64,000 nt of DNA from MB1-2 sp046566065 (lineage in GTDB: Bacteria; Actinomycetota; CADDZG01; WHSQ01): NCBI GenBank assembly GCA_046566065.1, contig JBKHXK010000001.1:124001-188000 (forward strand), read 5' to 3'. Below, one piece after another: positions 42,029 through 49,519 of this stretch. A program made the position numbers and the translations under genes. Each line of letters opens with the position of its first letter. Position 1 is the first letter of the stretch. The notes beneath the pieces are model-generated. The model was not told the DNA's origin. It worked only from the letters and a program-made list of their open reading frames with translations, and ran no database searches.

Positions 42029-42481
42029 ATGCAGATCGCAAGGATAGTAGTCGCCGTAACGCTGTTCGCCCTCACGGCCTGCACGGAAGCGGGGCTCTCC
42101 AAGGAGGAATTCATCCAGCAGGCGGACGCGATCTGTCGAGAGGCCGAGCAGAGAACCGAGGAGATCGAGCCCCCGCGGACCCCTGAGGCACTGGCCGATT
42201 TCGTCGATGAGGCCGAGCGCATCACGGGTGGCCTACTGGCCGAGCTCCGTGAGCTGGAGCCTCCCCAAGAGGGCCGCGAGACCATCGACAGGCTGCTCGA
42301 ACAGATAGAGGCCGCACTCGCCACCCTGCCCGAGTTGAAGAAGGCCGCCGAGGACCGGTCGCCGGACCGGATCCAAGAGCTCGGCCGAGAGCTGCAGCAG
42401 GCGGCATCGGAGGCGAACGAGATCGCTCAGGGCTACGGGCTCCAGGTCTGCGGGCGCACCCAACCGGCTCCTGCTTCCTGA
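42029..42481 (+). CDS. Lipoprotein, coiled-coil, unknown function
   Basis: The 150-aa product has a type II signal peptide ending in the lipobox LTAC, so the mature protein is lipid-anchored outside the membrane. The rest is helical and acidic (EEFIQQADAICREAEQRTEEI, LLAELRELEPP, LEQIEAALATLPELKKAAE), with two further cysteines. No family recognised; helical lipoproteins of this sort are common in actinobacteria. ATG 42029 has no clear ribosome-binding site. The drug/metabolite transporter gene starts 10 nt after the stop. Confidence 0.75.
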   Translation: MQIARIVVAVTLFALTACTEAGLSKEEFIQQADAICREAEQRTEEIEPPRTPEALADFVDEAERITGGLLAELRELEPPQEGRETIDRLLEQIEAALATLPELKKAAEDRSPDRIQELGRELQQAASEANEIAQGYGLQVCGRTQPAPAS

Positions 42482-42491
42482 CGATCCTTCG

Positions 42492-43373
42492 ATGACTCGT
42501 CGCACCGAACTCGTCGGGATCGGCTTCGCCCTGATCGCGGCCGTCTCGTTCGGAACCTTGGCGATCTTCGCCAAGTACGCCTACGAAGAGGGGGCCGAAG
42601 CGGTCCCGTTGCTGGCGGTCCGTTTCACCGTCACGGCCCTCCTGTTGATCGCCTACGTGGCCGCGCGCAAGGGGAACCTCCGCGTGGGCCGGGCGAAGAT
42701 CGGACGTCTACTTGCGCTGGGCGCGCTCGGTTACGGAGTTGAGTCGACCTTCTTCTTCATGGCGCTGGAGCGGGCCCCCGCGTCGATCGTGGGCCTCGTC
42801 TTCTACAGCTTTCCGTTATGGACCACACTGCTAGCGCTCAGCCTGAAGCTCGAGCACTTCGACAAGAAATTGCTTGTCGCGCTGTTGCTGGGCACGATCG
42901 GCGTGGGTTCCATCTTCTCGATCACGAGCACGTCGTTGGCCGGCCCCCTCTTCGCGCTGGCCGCCGCGATCGTCGTGGCCATGTTCTACATAAGCGCGCA
43001 AGTGCTTACGGCAGACACTCCATCGTCGGTGGCCGCGACCTGGACGGCCATCGGCGCAGCGGGGGCACTGTGGGCGGTCGCAGCGATCATGCGAGCGGGT
43101 CTGCCGATGGCGGCCCTCGGTCACGCGGTGCTCCTTGGGGTCGCCACCGCCATCGCCTTCATCACGATGTACGCGGCCATCGTCCGGATCGGTTCGTCGC
43201 GAGCCGCGATCGCGAACATGGCCGAGCTGGTGACGACGATCATCCTGGCCGCCTTGCTGCTGGGAGAGGACATCACGGTGCGCATCGCGATCGGTGCGTT
43301 GCTCGTGCTCTCCGCGATCCCGATCCTGGCCTTCAAGCGCACCGATCGGGTCACCGCAGCCGACGCTCCTTAG
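42492..43373 (+). CDS. EamA-family drug/metabolite transporter
   Basis: The 293-aa product has ten helices in two EamA repeats, with GFALIAAVSFGTLAIFAKYAYEEGA (split), ERAPASIVGLVFYSFPLW and RIGSSRAAIANMAELVTTIILAALLLGEDI. Family members export amino acids, sugars or other metabolites; the cargo is unknown. It is 10 nt downstream of the lipoprotein gene and probably shares its transcript. A bidirectional hairpin follows at 43401. Confidence 0.85.
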   Translation: MTRRTELVGIGFALIAAVSFGTLAIFAKYAYEEGAEAVPLLAVRFTVTALLLIAYVAARKGNLRVGRAKIGRLLALGALGYGVESTFFFMALERAPASIVGLVFYSFPLWTTLLALSLKLEHFDKKLLVALLLGTIGVGSIFSITSTSLAGPLFALAAAIVVAMFYISAQVLTADTPSSVAATWTAIGAAGALWAVAAIMRAGLPMAALGHAVLLGVATAIAFITMYAAIVRIGSSRAAIANMAELVTTIILAALLLGEDITVRIAIGALLVLSAIPILAFKRTDRVTAADAP

Positions 43374-43400
43374 CCAACCCTTAGTCGCTTCGGTGTTTCT

Positions 43401-43418
43401 CGGGGCACGCGTGCCCCG
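43401..43418. terminator. 18-bp perfect palindrome between convergent genes
   Basis: CGGGGCACGCGTGCCCCG is a full palindrome between the DMT gene (stop 43373) and the aldo-keto reductase gene (stop 43426), flanked by TTTCT and TTCT. It fits a compact bidirectional terminator. Confidence 0.55.
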
Positions 43419-43425
43419 TTCTGCA

Positions 43426-44364
43426 TCAAAGCCCGGACAGAGCCGCTTCGATCTCCTTCAGGTCCGCATCGGTCAGCTCGACCCATCCCGCCCCCGCGTT
43501 GTCCTTCACGTGCTCGGGAGAACGCGAGCCGGCGATGGCACCGGTGATCCCCTCCTGGTGGACGACCCAGGCGAGGGCCAGTTGCGGAAGCGAGACGCCC
43601 TTGCTCTCCGCGATCGGACGCAAGCGCTCTACCTTCCGGACGTTGTCCTGGAAGACACCGGGAGCGAAGAGCTGCTCGTAGTACCTGATGCCGTGACCCC
43701 CGCCGCGCCAATCGTCATCGCCGAAGGTCGTGTCCTCATCGAAAGCCCCGGTCAGCAGACCGTAGGCAAGCGGACCGTAAGCGATCACGCCGGTTCCGTT
43801 CTGCTCGCACCACGCGTAGAGATCGCGGCCCTTCTGGAACAGCATCGAGAAGTGGGGCTGAAGAGAATCGACATGGCGGATCTTCTCGCAGCGCTCGATC
43901 AGATCGCGATCGAAGTTGGACACGCCGATGTAACGGACCAAACCGTCGTCGACCAGCTGCGCCATAGCGCTCCAGGTCTCCTCTATGTCCACGCCGGAGG
44001 ACGGCCAGTGGATCTGGTACAGATCGATCACATCACGCTTCAGCCTTCGGAGGCTTCCCTCGGCCCCCTTGCGCACTCCGTCGGCGTGGTAGCCACTGCC
44101 CGCTCCTTTGGAGGCGACCTTGGTGAACACCATCACGTCGTCTCGGCCCTCGAGAGCGCGTCCGACCAGCTCCTCCGAGTGACCTCCGCCGTAGACCTCT
44201 GCGGTGTCGACCCAGTTCATCCCGGAATCGACACCGGTCCGGATCGCGTCGACGATCTGCTGGTCGGGTACCTCCGGCCCCCACGCGTCACCGCCCGCGC
44301 CCCACGTACCGAAACCGATCACGGTGATGTCCGGGCCTTGCGATCCCAACCGTTTGGTCCTCAT
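43426..44364 (-). CDS. Aldo-keto reductase
   Basis: The 312-aa (alpha/beta)8 enzyme has the catalytic tetrad residues: Asp and Tyr in VDTAEVYGGGHSEE, Lys in VMVFTKVA, His in YQIHWPSSG. It should reduce aldehydes or ketones with NADPH. GVSNFDRDLIE and EGITGAIAGSRSPEHV match the AKR11/YajO-like group; substrate unknown. ATG 44364 follows GAGGAGGAG. The gene for a PPOX-class flavoprotein ends 13 nt upstream on the same strand, so the two may be cotranscribed. Confidence 0.88.
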   Translation of the reverse strand: MRTKRLGSQGPDITVIGFGTWGAGGDAWGPEVPDQQIVDAIRTGVDSGMNWVDTAEVYGGGHSEELVGRALEGRDDVMVFTKVASKGAGSGYHADGVRKGAEGSLRRLKRDVIDLYQIHWPSSGVDIEETWSAMAQLVDDGLVRYIGVSNFDRDLIERCEKIRHVDSLQPHFSMLFQKGRDLYAWCEQNGTGVIAYGPLAYGLLTGAFDEDTTFGDDDWRGGGHGIRYYEQLFAPGVFQDNVRKVERLRPIAESKGVSLPQLALAWVVHQEGITGAIAGSRSPEHVKDNAGAGWVELTDADLKEIEAALSGL

Positions 44365-44377
44365 AGCTCCTCCTCTT

Positions 44378-44845
44378 TCAGCCGGCGCGCCCGTGGTCCC
44401 AAGAAGCGAACCCGGACGCCGTCAGCACGAGACAGACCCTCTTCTGCGACTGCCTCTCGATACCCGGCAGGGCGTCGGCGAGAGGCACCCCCGTGCGTGA
44501 CTCGAAATAGCGCTTGTAGATGGTCTTACCCAGTTCGAGGACCTGAACGACATCGGTCACGATGCGCGCGTTCCCTCTGACGAGCACCCCGCGCAGGTCC
44601 TGATAGGGCTCGCCGCTCTCGACCAGCACAGCGGCGCGGGGGTCGCGTCGCACGTTGACCGCCTTCTGGCTCTTGCCGTACACCCACATGTGGATCTCGA
44701 TGGGGTCGTCGGTCAGGGCGTAATAGATCCCGACCGAGTGCGGGAAGCCCCCGCTGCCGATCGTGGAAAGCACTCCGGTGTGCGGCTCACGCAGGAAGGC
44801 CAGGATCTCCGGCAGGGTCATGTCGAGCTGCGGGCGAGGTGACAT
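44378..44845 (-). CDS. PPOX-class flavin/F420-binding protein
   Basis: The 155-aa split-barrel protein has LREPHTGVLSTIGSGGFPHSVGIYYAL, KAVNVRRDPRAAVLVESGEPYQDLRGVLVRGNARIV (split), which match the pyridoxamine 5'-phosphate oxidase-like F420/FMN-binding family of actinobacteria. It probably uses F420 or FMN; no F420 synthesis gene is in the window. I chose ATG 44845, 7 nt after TAGTCT; the longer frame to 45022 overlaps the divergent phosphatase gene and is rejected. Confidence 0.8.
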   Translation of the reverse strand: MSPRPQLDMTLPEILAFLREPHTGVLSTIGSGGFPHSVGIYYALTDDPIEIHMWVYGKSQKAVNVRRDPRAAVLVESGEPYQDLRGVLVRGNARIVTDVVQVLELGKTIYKRYFESRTGVPLADALPGIERQSQKRVCLVLTASGFASWDHGRAG

Positions 44846-44852
44846 CAACCGA

Positions 44853-44858
44853 AGACTA
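44853..44858 (-). promoter_or_regulatory. -10 hexamer TAGTCT for leaderless PPOX gene
   Basis: TAGTCT on the minus strand is seven bases before ATG 44845. Confidence 0.5.
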
Positions 44859-44878
44859 GTTGTGCACCGTGCACTAGC
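44857..44878. promoter_or_regulatory. Interrupted dyad between divergent -10 elements
   Basis: CTAGT and CACTAG arms enclose two GTGCAC units. The imperfect inverted repeat lies between and partly over the -10 hexamers at 44853-44858 and 44875-44880, where a bound regulator would affect both genes. The regulator is unknown. Confidence 0.35.
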
Positions 44879-44880
44879 CT
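44875..44880 (+). promoter_or_regulatory. -10 hexamer TAGCCT for leaderless phosphatase gene
   Basis: TAGCCT is eight bases before ATG 44889; no ribosome-binding site. Confidence 0.5.
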
Positions 44881-44888
44881 GCCGAGCG

Positions 44889-46526
44889 ATGAACCGCAAG
44901 CTCGCGATCGGCATCGCGCTCCTCCTGGCGGTGGCCGTGGGCGCCTTCTTCACGTTCGGGGACCAGGAAGAACCCTCGCCCGCGACCGAGCTGAGCGACG
45001 AGGACCGCACCTTCGGGTCCAACGACTGGATGGAGCGCGCCTGCGCGCTCCCGGAGGAGCAACTCGTTCGGATACAGCGCGGTCACCATCCCGTGCATTC
45101 CGAGGACGTGACGATCGTCCCGTTGCCCCCTAACTACTCGGGCTCGTTCGGCGTCACAAGCCATTCGGGTCCTTGGGATTACCTGCAGAACGTGCCGCTC
45201 GTGCTCTACGGCCCTCCCCACGTCAACGCGGCCGGAGTGTTGGAGGGCGAGGTCTCGATCACCGACGTCTATCCGACCGTCGGTCACATGACCGGCGTCG
45301 ACCTGCCCGCGCGTACCGGCAAGATCCTCCGCGAGGCAGTGACCCAGAAGGGGACGCGCCCGAGGCTGATCGTCACGATCGTCTGGGACGGCGTCGGCCG
45401 CAACGTCCTCGAACGGTTCGCCGGGCGGTGGCCGGTGCTCGAACGTCTGGAGCGCGAGGGGACGTCCTACATCGATGCGGTGGTCGGGTCGTCTCCCTCG
45501 ATCACACCCGCGACGCACGCGTCTCTGGGAACGGGGTCTTATCCCGCCGACCACGCCGTCACGGCGATCGAATACCGCGCCGGCGACGGCAAGGTGCGCG
45601 GCGTGCTCCCCGGCAAGGACCCGTCCGATCTCAAGCTCACCACCTACGCCGACGAGATCGACCGCGCTCTCGGCAACGAGTCCCTCGTCGGGATGCTCGC
45701 CTGGAAGAACTGGCAGATGGGGATGATGGGACACGGCCGCGCCACCGAGGGCGGGGACGCTGATCACCTGGCGCTCGTCACCGGTCACAAGGGGTTCTCC
45801 GGCAACGATGCGTACTACTCGACCCCCGAGTACCTGAAGGAGTTCCCCGGGCTCGAGCAGCGAGCCGAAGAGCTCGATCGCGCGGACGGTGAGGCCGACG
45901 GGAAATGGCTCGGACACGAGGTCCTTGCGCAGCACGACAACCCCGCGTGGGTGAACTGGCAGACCGACGGCATCCTCGAGATGCTCGAGCGAGAGGGATA
46001 CGGCTCCGACGCCGTGCCCGACCTCTTCTTCATCAATTACAAGCCGACGGACATCGTCGGCCATCAGCACAACATGGACTCGGAGGAGATGGGCGAGGTT
46101 CTGGAGTCCCAGGACGCGGCCCTGGGTCGTCTGATCGACTTCCTCGACGAGAAGGTGAAGGACTATGTGGTGATCCTCACCTCCGATCACGGCAACACGC
46201 CGCCGCCCACCCGTTCGGGGGCCTGGCCGGTGCTTCAGGGTCAGCTGCAGGCGAGCGTCGACGCCCACTTCGAGGTCCCCGACGGGCAGTCGCTGATCCG
46301 TTCGACCAGCGCGGTGGGGCCCTTCTTGAACAACAAGGTCGCGAAGAACCTCGGCGTGACCGCAGCAGACGTGGCCGAGTTCCTGAACGGCTACACCCTG
46401 CGCGAGAACTACAAGGAGGAGGAGCTCCCCGCGGGCTACGAGGACCGGGGCGGGGAGAACATCCTGGCCGCGGCCTTCCCCAGCGACCGGATCGACGCCA
46501 TCCTCCGCTGCGCCCGCACCCCCTAA
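44889..46526 (+). CDS. Alkaline phosphatase-superfamily enzyme, apparently permuted
   Basis: The 545-aa product has an N-terminal membrane anchor or signal (AIGIALLLAVAVGAFFTF) and the nucleotide pyrophosphatase/phosphodiesterase metal site: Asp167 in VTIVWDGVGRN, nucleophile Thr206 or Thr209 in SITPATHASLGTG, Asp388-x3-His392 in NYKPTDIVGHQH and Asp433-His434 in TSDHGN. The seventh ligand, a His normally located near the C-terminus before YDxxVPLxxYGP, is instead found near the N-terminus: His92 in TSHSGPWDYLQNVPLVLYGP, followed by ITDVYPTVGHMTG. This block comes before the catalytic core. The C-terminus has no equivalent. Extracytoplasmic hydrolysis of phosphate mono- or diesters is inferred. 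Confidence 0.82.
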   Translation: MNRKLAIGIALLLAVAVGAFFTFGDQEEPSPATELSDEDRTFGSNDWMERACALPEEQLVRIQRGHHPVHSEDVTIVPLPPNYSGSFGVTSHSGPWDYLQNVPLVLYGPPHVNAAGVLEGEVSITDVYPTVGHMTGVDLPARTGKILREAVTQKGTRPRLIVTIVWDGVGRNVLERFAGRWPVLERLEREGTSYIDAVVGSSPSITPATHASLGTGSYPADHAVTAIEYRAGDGKVRGVLPGKDPSDLKLTTYADEIDRALGNESLVGMLAWKNWQMGMMGHGRATEGGDADHLALVTGHKGFSGNDAYYSTPEYLKEFPGLEQRAEELDRADGEADGKWLGHEVLAQHDNPAWVNWQTDGILEMLEREGYGSDAVPDLFFINYKPTDIVGHQHNMDSEEMGEVLESQDAALGRLIDFLDEKVKDYVVILTSDHGNTPPPTRSGAWPVLQGQLQASVDAHFEVPDGQSLIRSTSAVGPFLNNKVAKNLGVTAADVAEFLNGYTLRENYKEEELPAGYEDRGGENILAAAFPSDRIDAILRCARTP

Positions 46527-46530
46527 CGCG

Positions 46531-46640
46531 TTCTGAGGGACCTCCGTCTGCGTAATTCCCACAAACCCTCCACGGAATCTGGAGGGCCGTTATTCCGTGG
46601 AGACTTAGTGGCACATACGGCTACGGGGCTCCCTCAGAAT
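46531..46640. repeat. Palindromic element family 1, two-border copy
   Basis: Inverted borders TTCTGAGGGACCTCCG (46531-46546) and CGGGGCTCCCTCAGAA (46624-46639) match at 14 of 16 positions. Between them lies an 11-bp stem, CTCCACGGAAT (46568-46578) with ATTCCGTGGAG (46592-46602). The element starts four bases after the phosphatase stop. Its right border is related to 13671-13693. No target-site duplication is evident. Confidence 0.7.
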
Positions 46641-46649
46641 CGGGTTGGG

Positions 46650-46655
46650 TAGGGT
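46650..46655 (+). promoter_or_regulatory. -10 hexamer TAGGGT for leaderless patatin gene
   Basis: TAGGGT is nine bases before ATG 46665; no ribosome-binding site is present. Confidence 0.45.
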
Positions 46656-46664
46656 TCGGGGCTT

Positions 46665-47681
46665 ATGAGGCTCGGGCTGGTTCTAGGCGGAGGCGGTCTC
46701 GTCGGCATGGGTTACCACGCCGGCGCGCTGAAGGCGCTCGACGAATGGGGCCTCGACGTGGGGGCCGCGGACCTGATGGTCGGGACCAGCGCCGGTTCGA
46801 TCATGGCCTCTTATATGGCGGCCGCCGACTGGACCCCCGACGACTTCTACAACTACGCGCACGGCAAGCATCCCGACGTGCAGAAGGACCCGGCCGACCC
46901 CAAGGAACAGCTCCGCCAGGTCTTCACTCCCCTGTCGCACTCGGCCGGGGAGCGAGTGCGAAGAAGCGTTGGCTCGATGTTCGCCCTTGCGTCGTCGCGC
47001 GGCTACGTCAAGAAGCTGGGCGGCGGGCTGCCCGCGCAAGGGTTGCGCAAGGCCTTCCCCGCGGGCATCTACTCGACGGAAGAGACCCGCAGGCGCTTCC
47101 AAGAGGACCTCCCCGCCGAGTGGCCCGACCGCAAGCTCTACATCTGCGCCGTAGACCTTTACTCCGGAGAGCGGATCGCATTCGGTCACCCCGCGGCCCC
47201 CGAGGCGCCGCTGCCCGAAGCGGTGCTCGCCTCCACGTCTATCCCCGGGATCTTCCCTCCCGTTCGCATCGACGGCCACCAGTACGTCGACGGCGGGGTA
47301 GCGAGCGCGACGTCACTGGACCTCGCTACCGACAACGGCTGTGAACTGATCCTGTGCATCGCCCCGCTCGGCTACCGCAACGACGGGCTCCTCAGCGCTC
47401 GCGACCCGAAGATGTGGAGCGCGATGTTCGTCCGGTCGCTCTTCGCCAGATCGCTGCGGCGCGAGGTCGTCTCCGCACGGGAGCGCGGGAGTCACGTGCT
47501 CGTCGTAAGGCCCTGGGTGAGCAACCTCAAGCTGCATGGGACCAACTCGATGCGCGCCTTCGATCGCGCCGCCCTCACCGACAACGCGCGCGAGGGCACC
47601 CTTCGACTGCTGCAGGAGAACGAGGATCATCCGGTACTCGCAGGTTGGAAGCGGAAATCGACACGGAAGAAAGCAGGCTGA
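46665..47681 (+). CDS. Patatin-like phospholipase
   Basis: The 338-aa product has the oxyanion loop LGGGGLVGMGYHAGAL, nucleophile elbow GTSAGS and the dyad aspartate in DGGVASATS, the Ser-Asp pair of patatin lipid acyl hydrolases. It should release fatty acids from phospho- or acylglycerols inside the cell. Its TGA overlaps the ATG of an acyl-CoA synthetase gene, which would activate the released fatty acid. No signal peptide. Confidence 0.88.
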   Translation: MRLGLVLGGGGLVGMGYHAGALKALDEWGLDVGAADLMVGTSAGSIMASYMAAADWTPDDFYNYAHGKHPDVQKDPADPKEQLRQVFTPLSHSAGERVRRSVGSMFALASSRGYVKKLGGGLPAQGLRKAFPAGIYSTEETRRRFQEDLPAEWPDRKLYICAVDLYSGERIAFGHPAAPEAPLPEAVLASTSIPGIFPPVRIDGHQYVDGGVASATSLDLATDNGCELILCIAPLGYRNDGLLSARDPKMWSAMFVRSLFARSLRREVVSARERGSHVLVVRPWVSNLKLHGTNSMRAFDRAALTDNAREGTLRLLQENEDHPVLAGWKRKSTRKKAG

Positions 47682-49345
47682 TGAGCGCACTGACCGAGGG
47701 ACTGCAACAGCTCGTTGACTTCGCCAACCCTCGCAACATGAAAGCACTGCGCGAAGCAGGCGCGGTAAGTCCCAGGGCCCCGCTAGGCATCGCGAAGGCG
47801 TTCCCCTGGTTGGTCGGCCGCGGCCCCTCGCTCGGGATCGTCACTCGGATGAACGCCGTAGTGCTGGGTCAGAAGATCGCGCTGTACGACCGCAACGGGT
47901 CGATGAGTTGGCGGGAGCTCGACGTGTCCTCCAACCGGGCCGCGAACCTGCTCCGGGACCTGGGCCTTCGAGGGAACGACCGGGTAGCCCTGTTGCTGCG
48001 CAACGGCCGCGAGATCGTCGAGGTGACGCTGGGAGCTCAGAAGCTCGGCATCGTCGCCTGCCCCCTGAACACCTGGGCGAAGCCCAAAGAGCTGGCGACC
48101 ACGCTGGAGCAGGCGAAGGCGAAGGTCCTCGTCTACGACACGAGCCACGTCGCGCAGCTCGAGCGTTGCGATCTAGACGGCATCTCTCTCTTCCACGTCG
48201 GTGACGATGCCGGCGCGCTGGAAGGATCGAGCCCTCTTCGCGTTGCTCTGGATGAAGCCGACGATGGACCACCTCCGCCGTTCACGCGTGACCGGGGCTC
48301 GGCGAAGGTGGTTATCCACACCTCCGGAACCACCGGAACGCCGAAGGGCGCGCAACGCAACGCTTCCGCGGCCGGGATCGGCGCCTTGGCGAACCTGCTC
48401 TCTGTCGTTCCGTTCCGGCGTGACGACATCGTGTTCTGCCCGGCCCCCCTGTTCCATTCGTTCGGTCTGGCCACCTTCACATTCGGGACCGCGCTCGGGG
48501 CCACCATGGTGTTGCCGGAGAAGTTCGATCCCGAGGAGTCGCTGCGGCTGATCCAAGAGCACCGAGCGACGACGGCTTCCTTCGTACCCGTGATGATCAA
48601 GCGGATCGTCTCGCTCCCGAAGGAGACGATCGAGCGCTACGACCTCTCCAGCCTTCGCATCGTCCTGGCAAGTGGCTCCGCGATGTCGGCAGAGCTTCGG
48701 CTCGCCGCGATGGAGGTCTTCGGCGAAGTGCTCTACGACCTCTACGGCTCGACCGAGATCGGCTGGGTCACGATCGCGACGCCGAAAGCGATCAAGGAGA
48801 AGCCCAAGACGCAAGGAAAGCCGGTGCGCGGGATCGACATCGCGGTCTTCGACGAGAACGGCAACAAGCTCGGCCCCAACGAAACCGGTGAGCTCTACAT
48901 CAAGAGCGACATCCTGTTCGAGGGCTACACAAGCGGTGAGACCAAGGATCAGCGCGACGACTACATGTCGATCGGCGACGTCGGTCACATCGACGACGAC
49001 GGGTATCTCTTCATCGAGGGCCGCGCGGACGACATGGTGGTCGTGGGCGGCGAGAACGTCTACCCGATCGAGATCGAAGCTCTCATCGAGTCGATCGACG
49101 GCGTCGACGAGGCCGCGGTGGTCGGTGTGGAGGATGAGGAATTCGGCGAGGTGCTCGCGGCCTTCGTGGTCGGCTCGGCCTCCGAAGACGAGATCGCGAA
49201 GATCTGCAAGAAGGAGCTGGCCTCGTACAAGGTGCCTCGGCGGATCGAGAAGCTCGACGAGCTGCCCCGCACCAGCACCGGAAAGGTCATCAAGCGAGAG
49301 CTGGTAGGCGACCTCGACGGCGCGGAGCCTCTCCAAGAGGACTGA
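47681..49345 (+). CDS. Acyl-CoA synthetase (AMP-binding, FadD-type)
   Basis: The 554-aa enzyme activates a carboxylate with ATP then CoA. It has IHTSGTTGTPKGAQRN (P-loop), DLYGSTEIGWVT, YLFIEGRADDMVVVGGENVYP and the catalytic lysine of the C-terminal domain in TSTGKVIKRELVG. A 60-residue N-terminal helical extension precedes the core. ATG 47681 overlaps the patatin stop as TGATG, so the lipase and synthetase are made together. Long-chain fatty acids are the likely substrate given that partner. Confidence 0.88.
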   Translation: MSALTEGLQQLVDFANPRNMKALREAGAVSPRAPLGIAKAFPWLVGRGPSLGIVTRMNAVVLGQKIALYDRNGSMSWRELDVSSNRAANLLRDLGLRGNDRVALLLRNGREIVEVTLGAQKLGIVACPLNTWAKPKELATTLEQAKAKVLVYDTSHVAQLERCDLDGISLFHVGDDAGALEGSSPLRVALDEADDGPPPPFTRDRGSAKVVIHTSGTTGTPKGAQRNASAAGIGALANLLSVVPFRRDDIVFCPAPLFHSFGLATFTFGTALGATMVLPEKFDPEESLRLIQEHRATTASFVPVMIKRIVSLPKETIERYDLSSLRIVLASGSAMSAELRLAAMEVFGEVLYDLYGSTEIGWVTIATPKAIKEKPKTQGKPVRGIDIAVFDENGNKLGPNETGELYIKSDILFEGYTSGETKDQRDDYMSIGDVGHIDDDGYLFIEGRADDMVVVGGENVYPIEIEALIESIDGVDEAAVVGVEDEEFGEVLAAFVVGSASEDEIAKICKKELASYKVPRRIEKLDELPRTSTGKVIKRELVGDLDGAEPLQED

Positions 49346-49395
49346 AAAGGGACATTCCGCTCAAACACCCCACGTAGCCGGCCGACCACGGCCTG

Positions 49396-49423
49396 TTGCG
49401 AAATCAAGCAAAACCGGTAATAT
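49396..49423 (+). promoter_or_regulatory. Promoter of the LPQTG-sortase operon
   Basis: TTGCGA (49396-49401) and TAATAT (49418-49423) with 16-nt spacing. Transcription starting near 49430 would leave a leader of about 90 nt before ATG 49520, ending in AAGGAGG. I see no known riboswitch in the leader. Confidence 0.55.
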
Positions 49424-49519
49424 CGCCCAGTTCCCAGGCTCAAGCAGGAATCCACGGCCGGAAGCGGAACGTCACTAGACGGCAGCAACCCGTTGCGGAG
49501 AATCAAGGAGGTTTCACGT

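Noticed and set aside
44874..46562. 562-codon minus-strand frame opposite the phosphatase
   Set aside because: Shadow frame: the plus strand has a complete metal site, and the antisense peptide has no recognisable domain.
46531..46640. A transposon-derived MITE with target duplication
   Set aside because: The flanks TAACGCG and TCGGGTT show no direct repeat, and no transposase is present. The element remains a palindromic repeat of unknown origin.
49424..49519. A riboswitch in the leader of the LPQTG-sortase operon
   Set aside because: The leader is long enough, but I see no conserved core of a known class.
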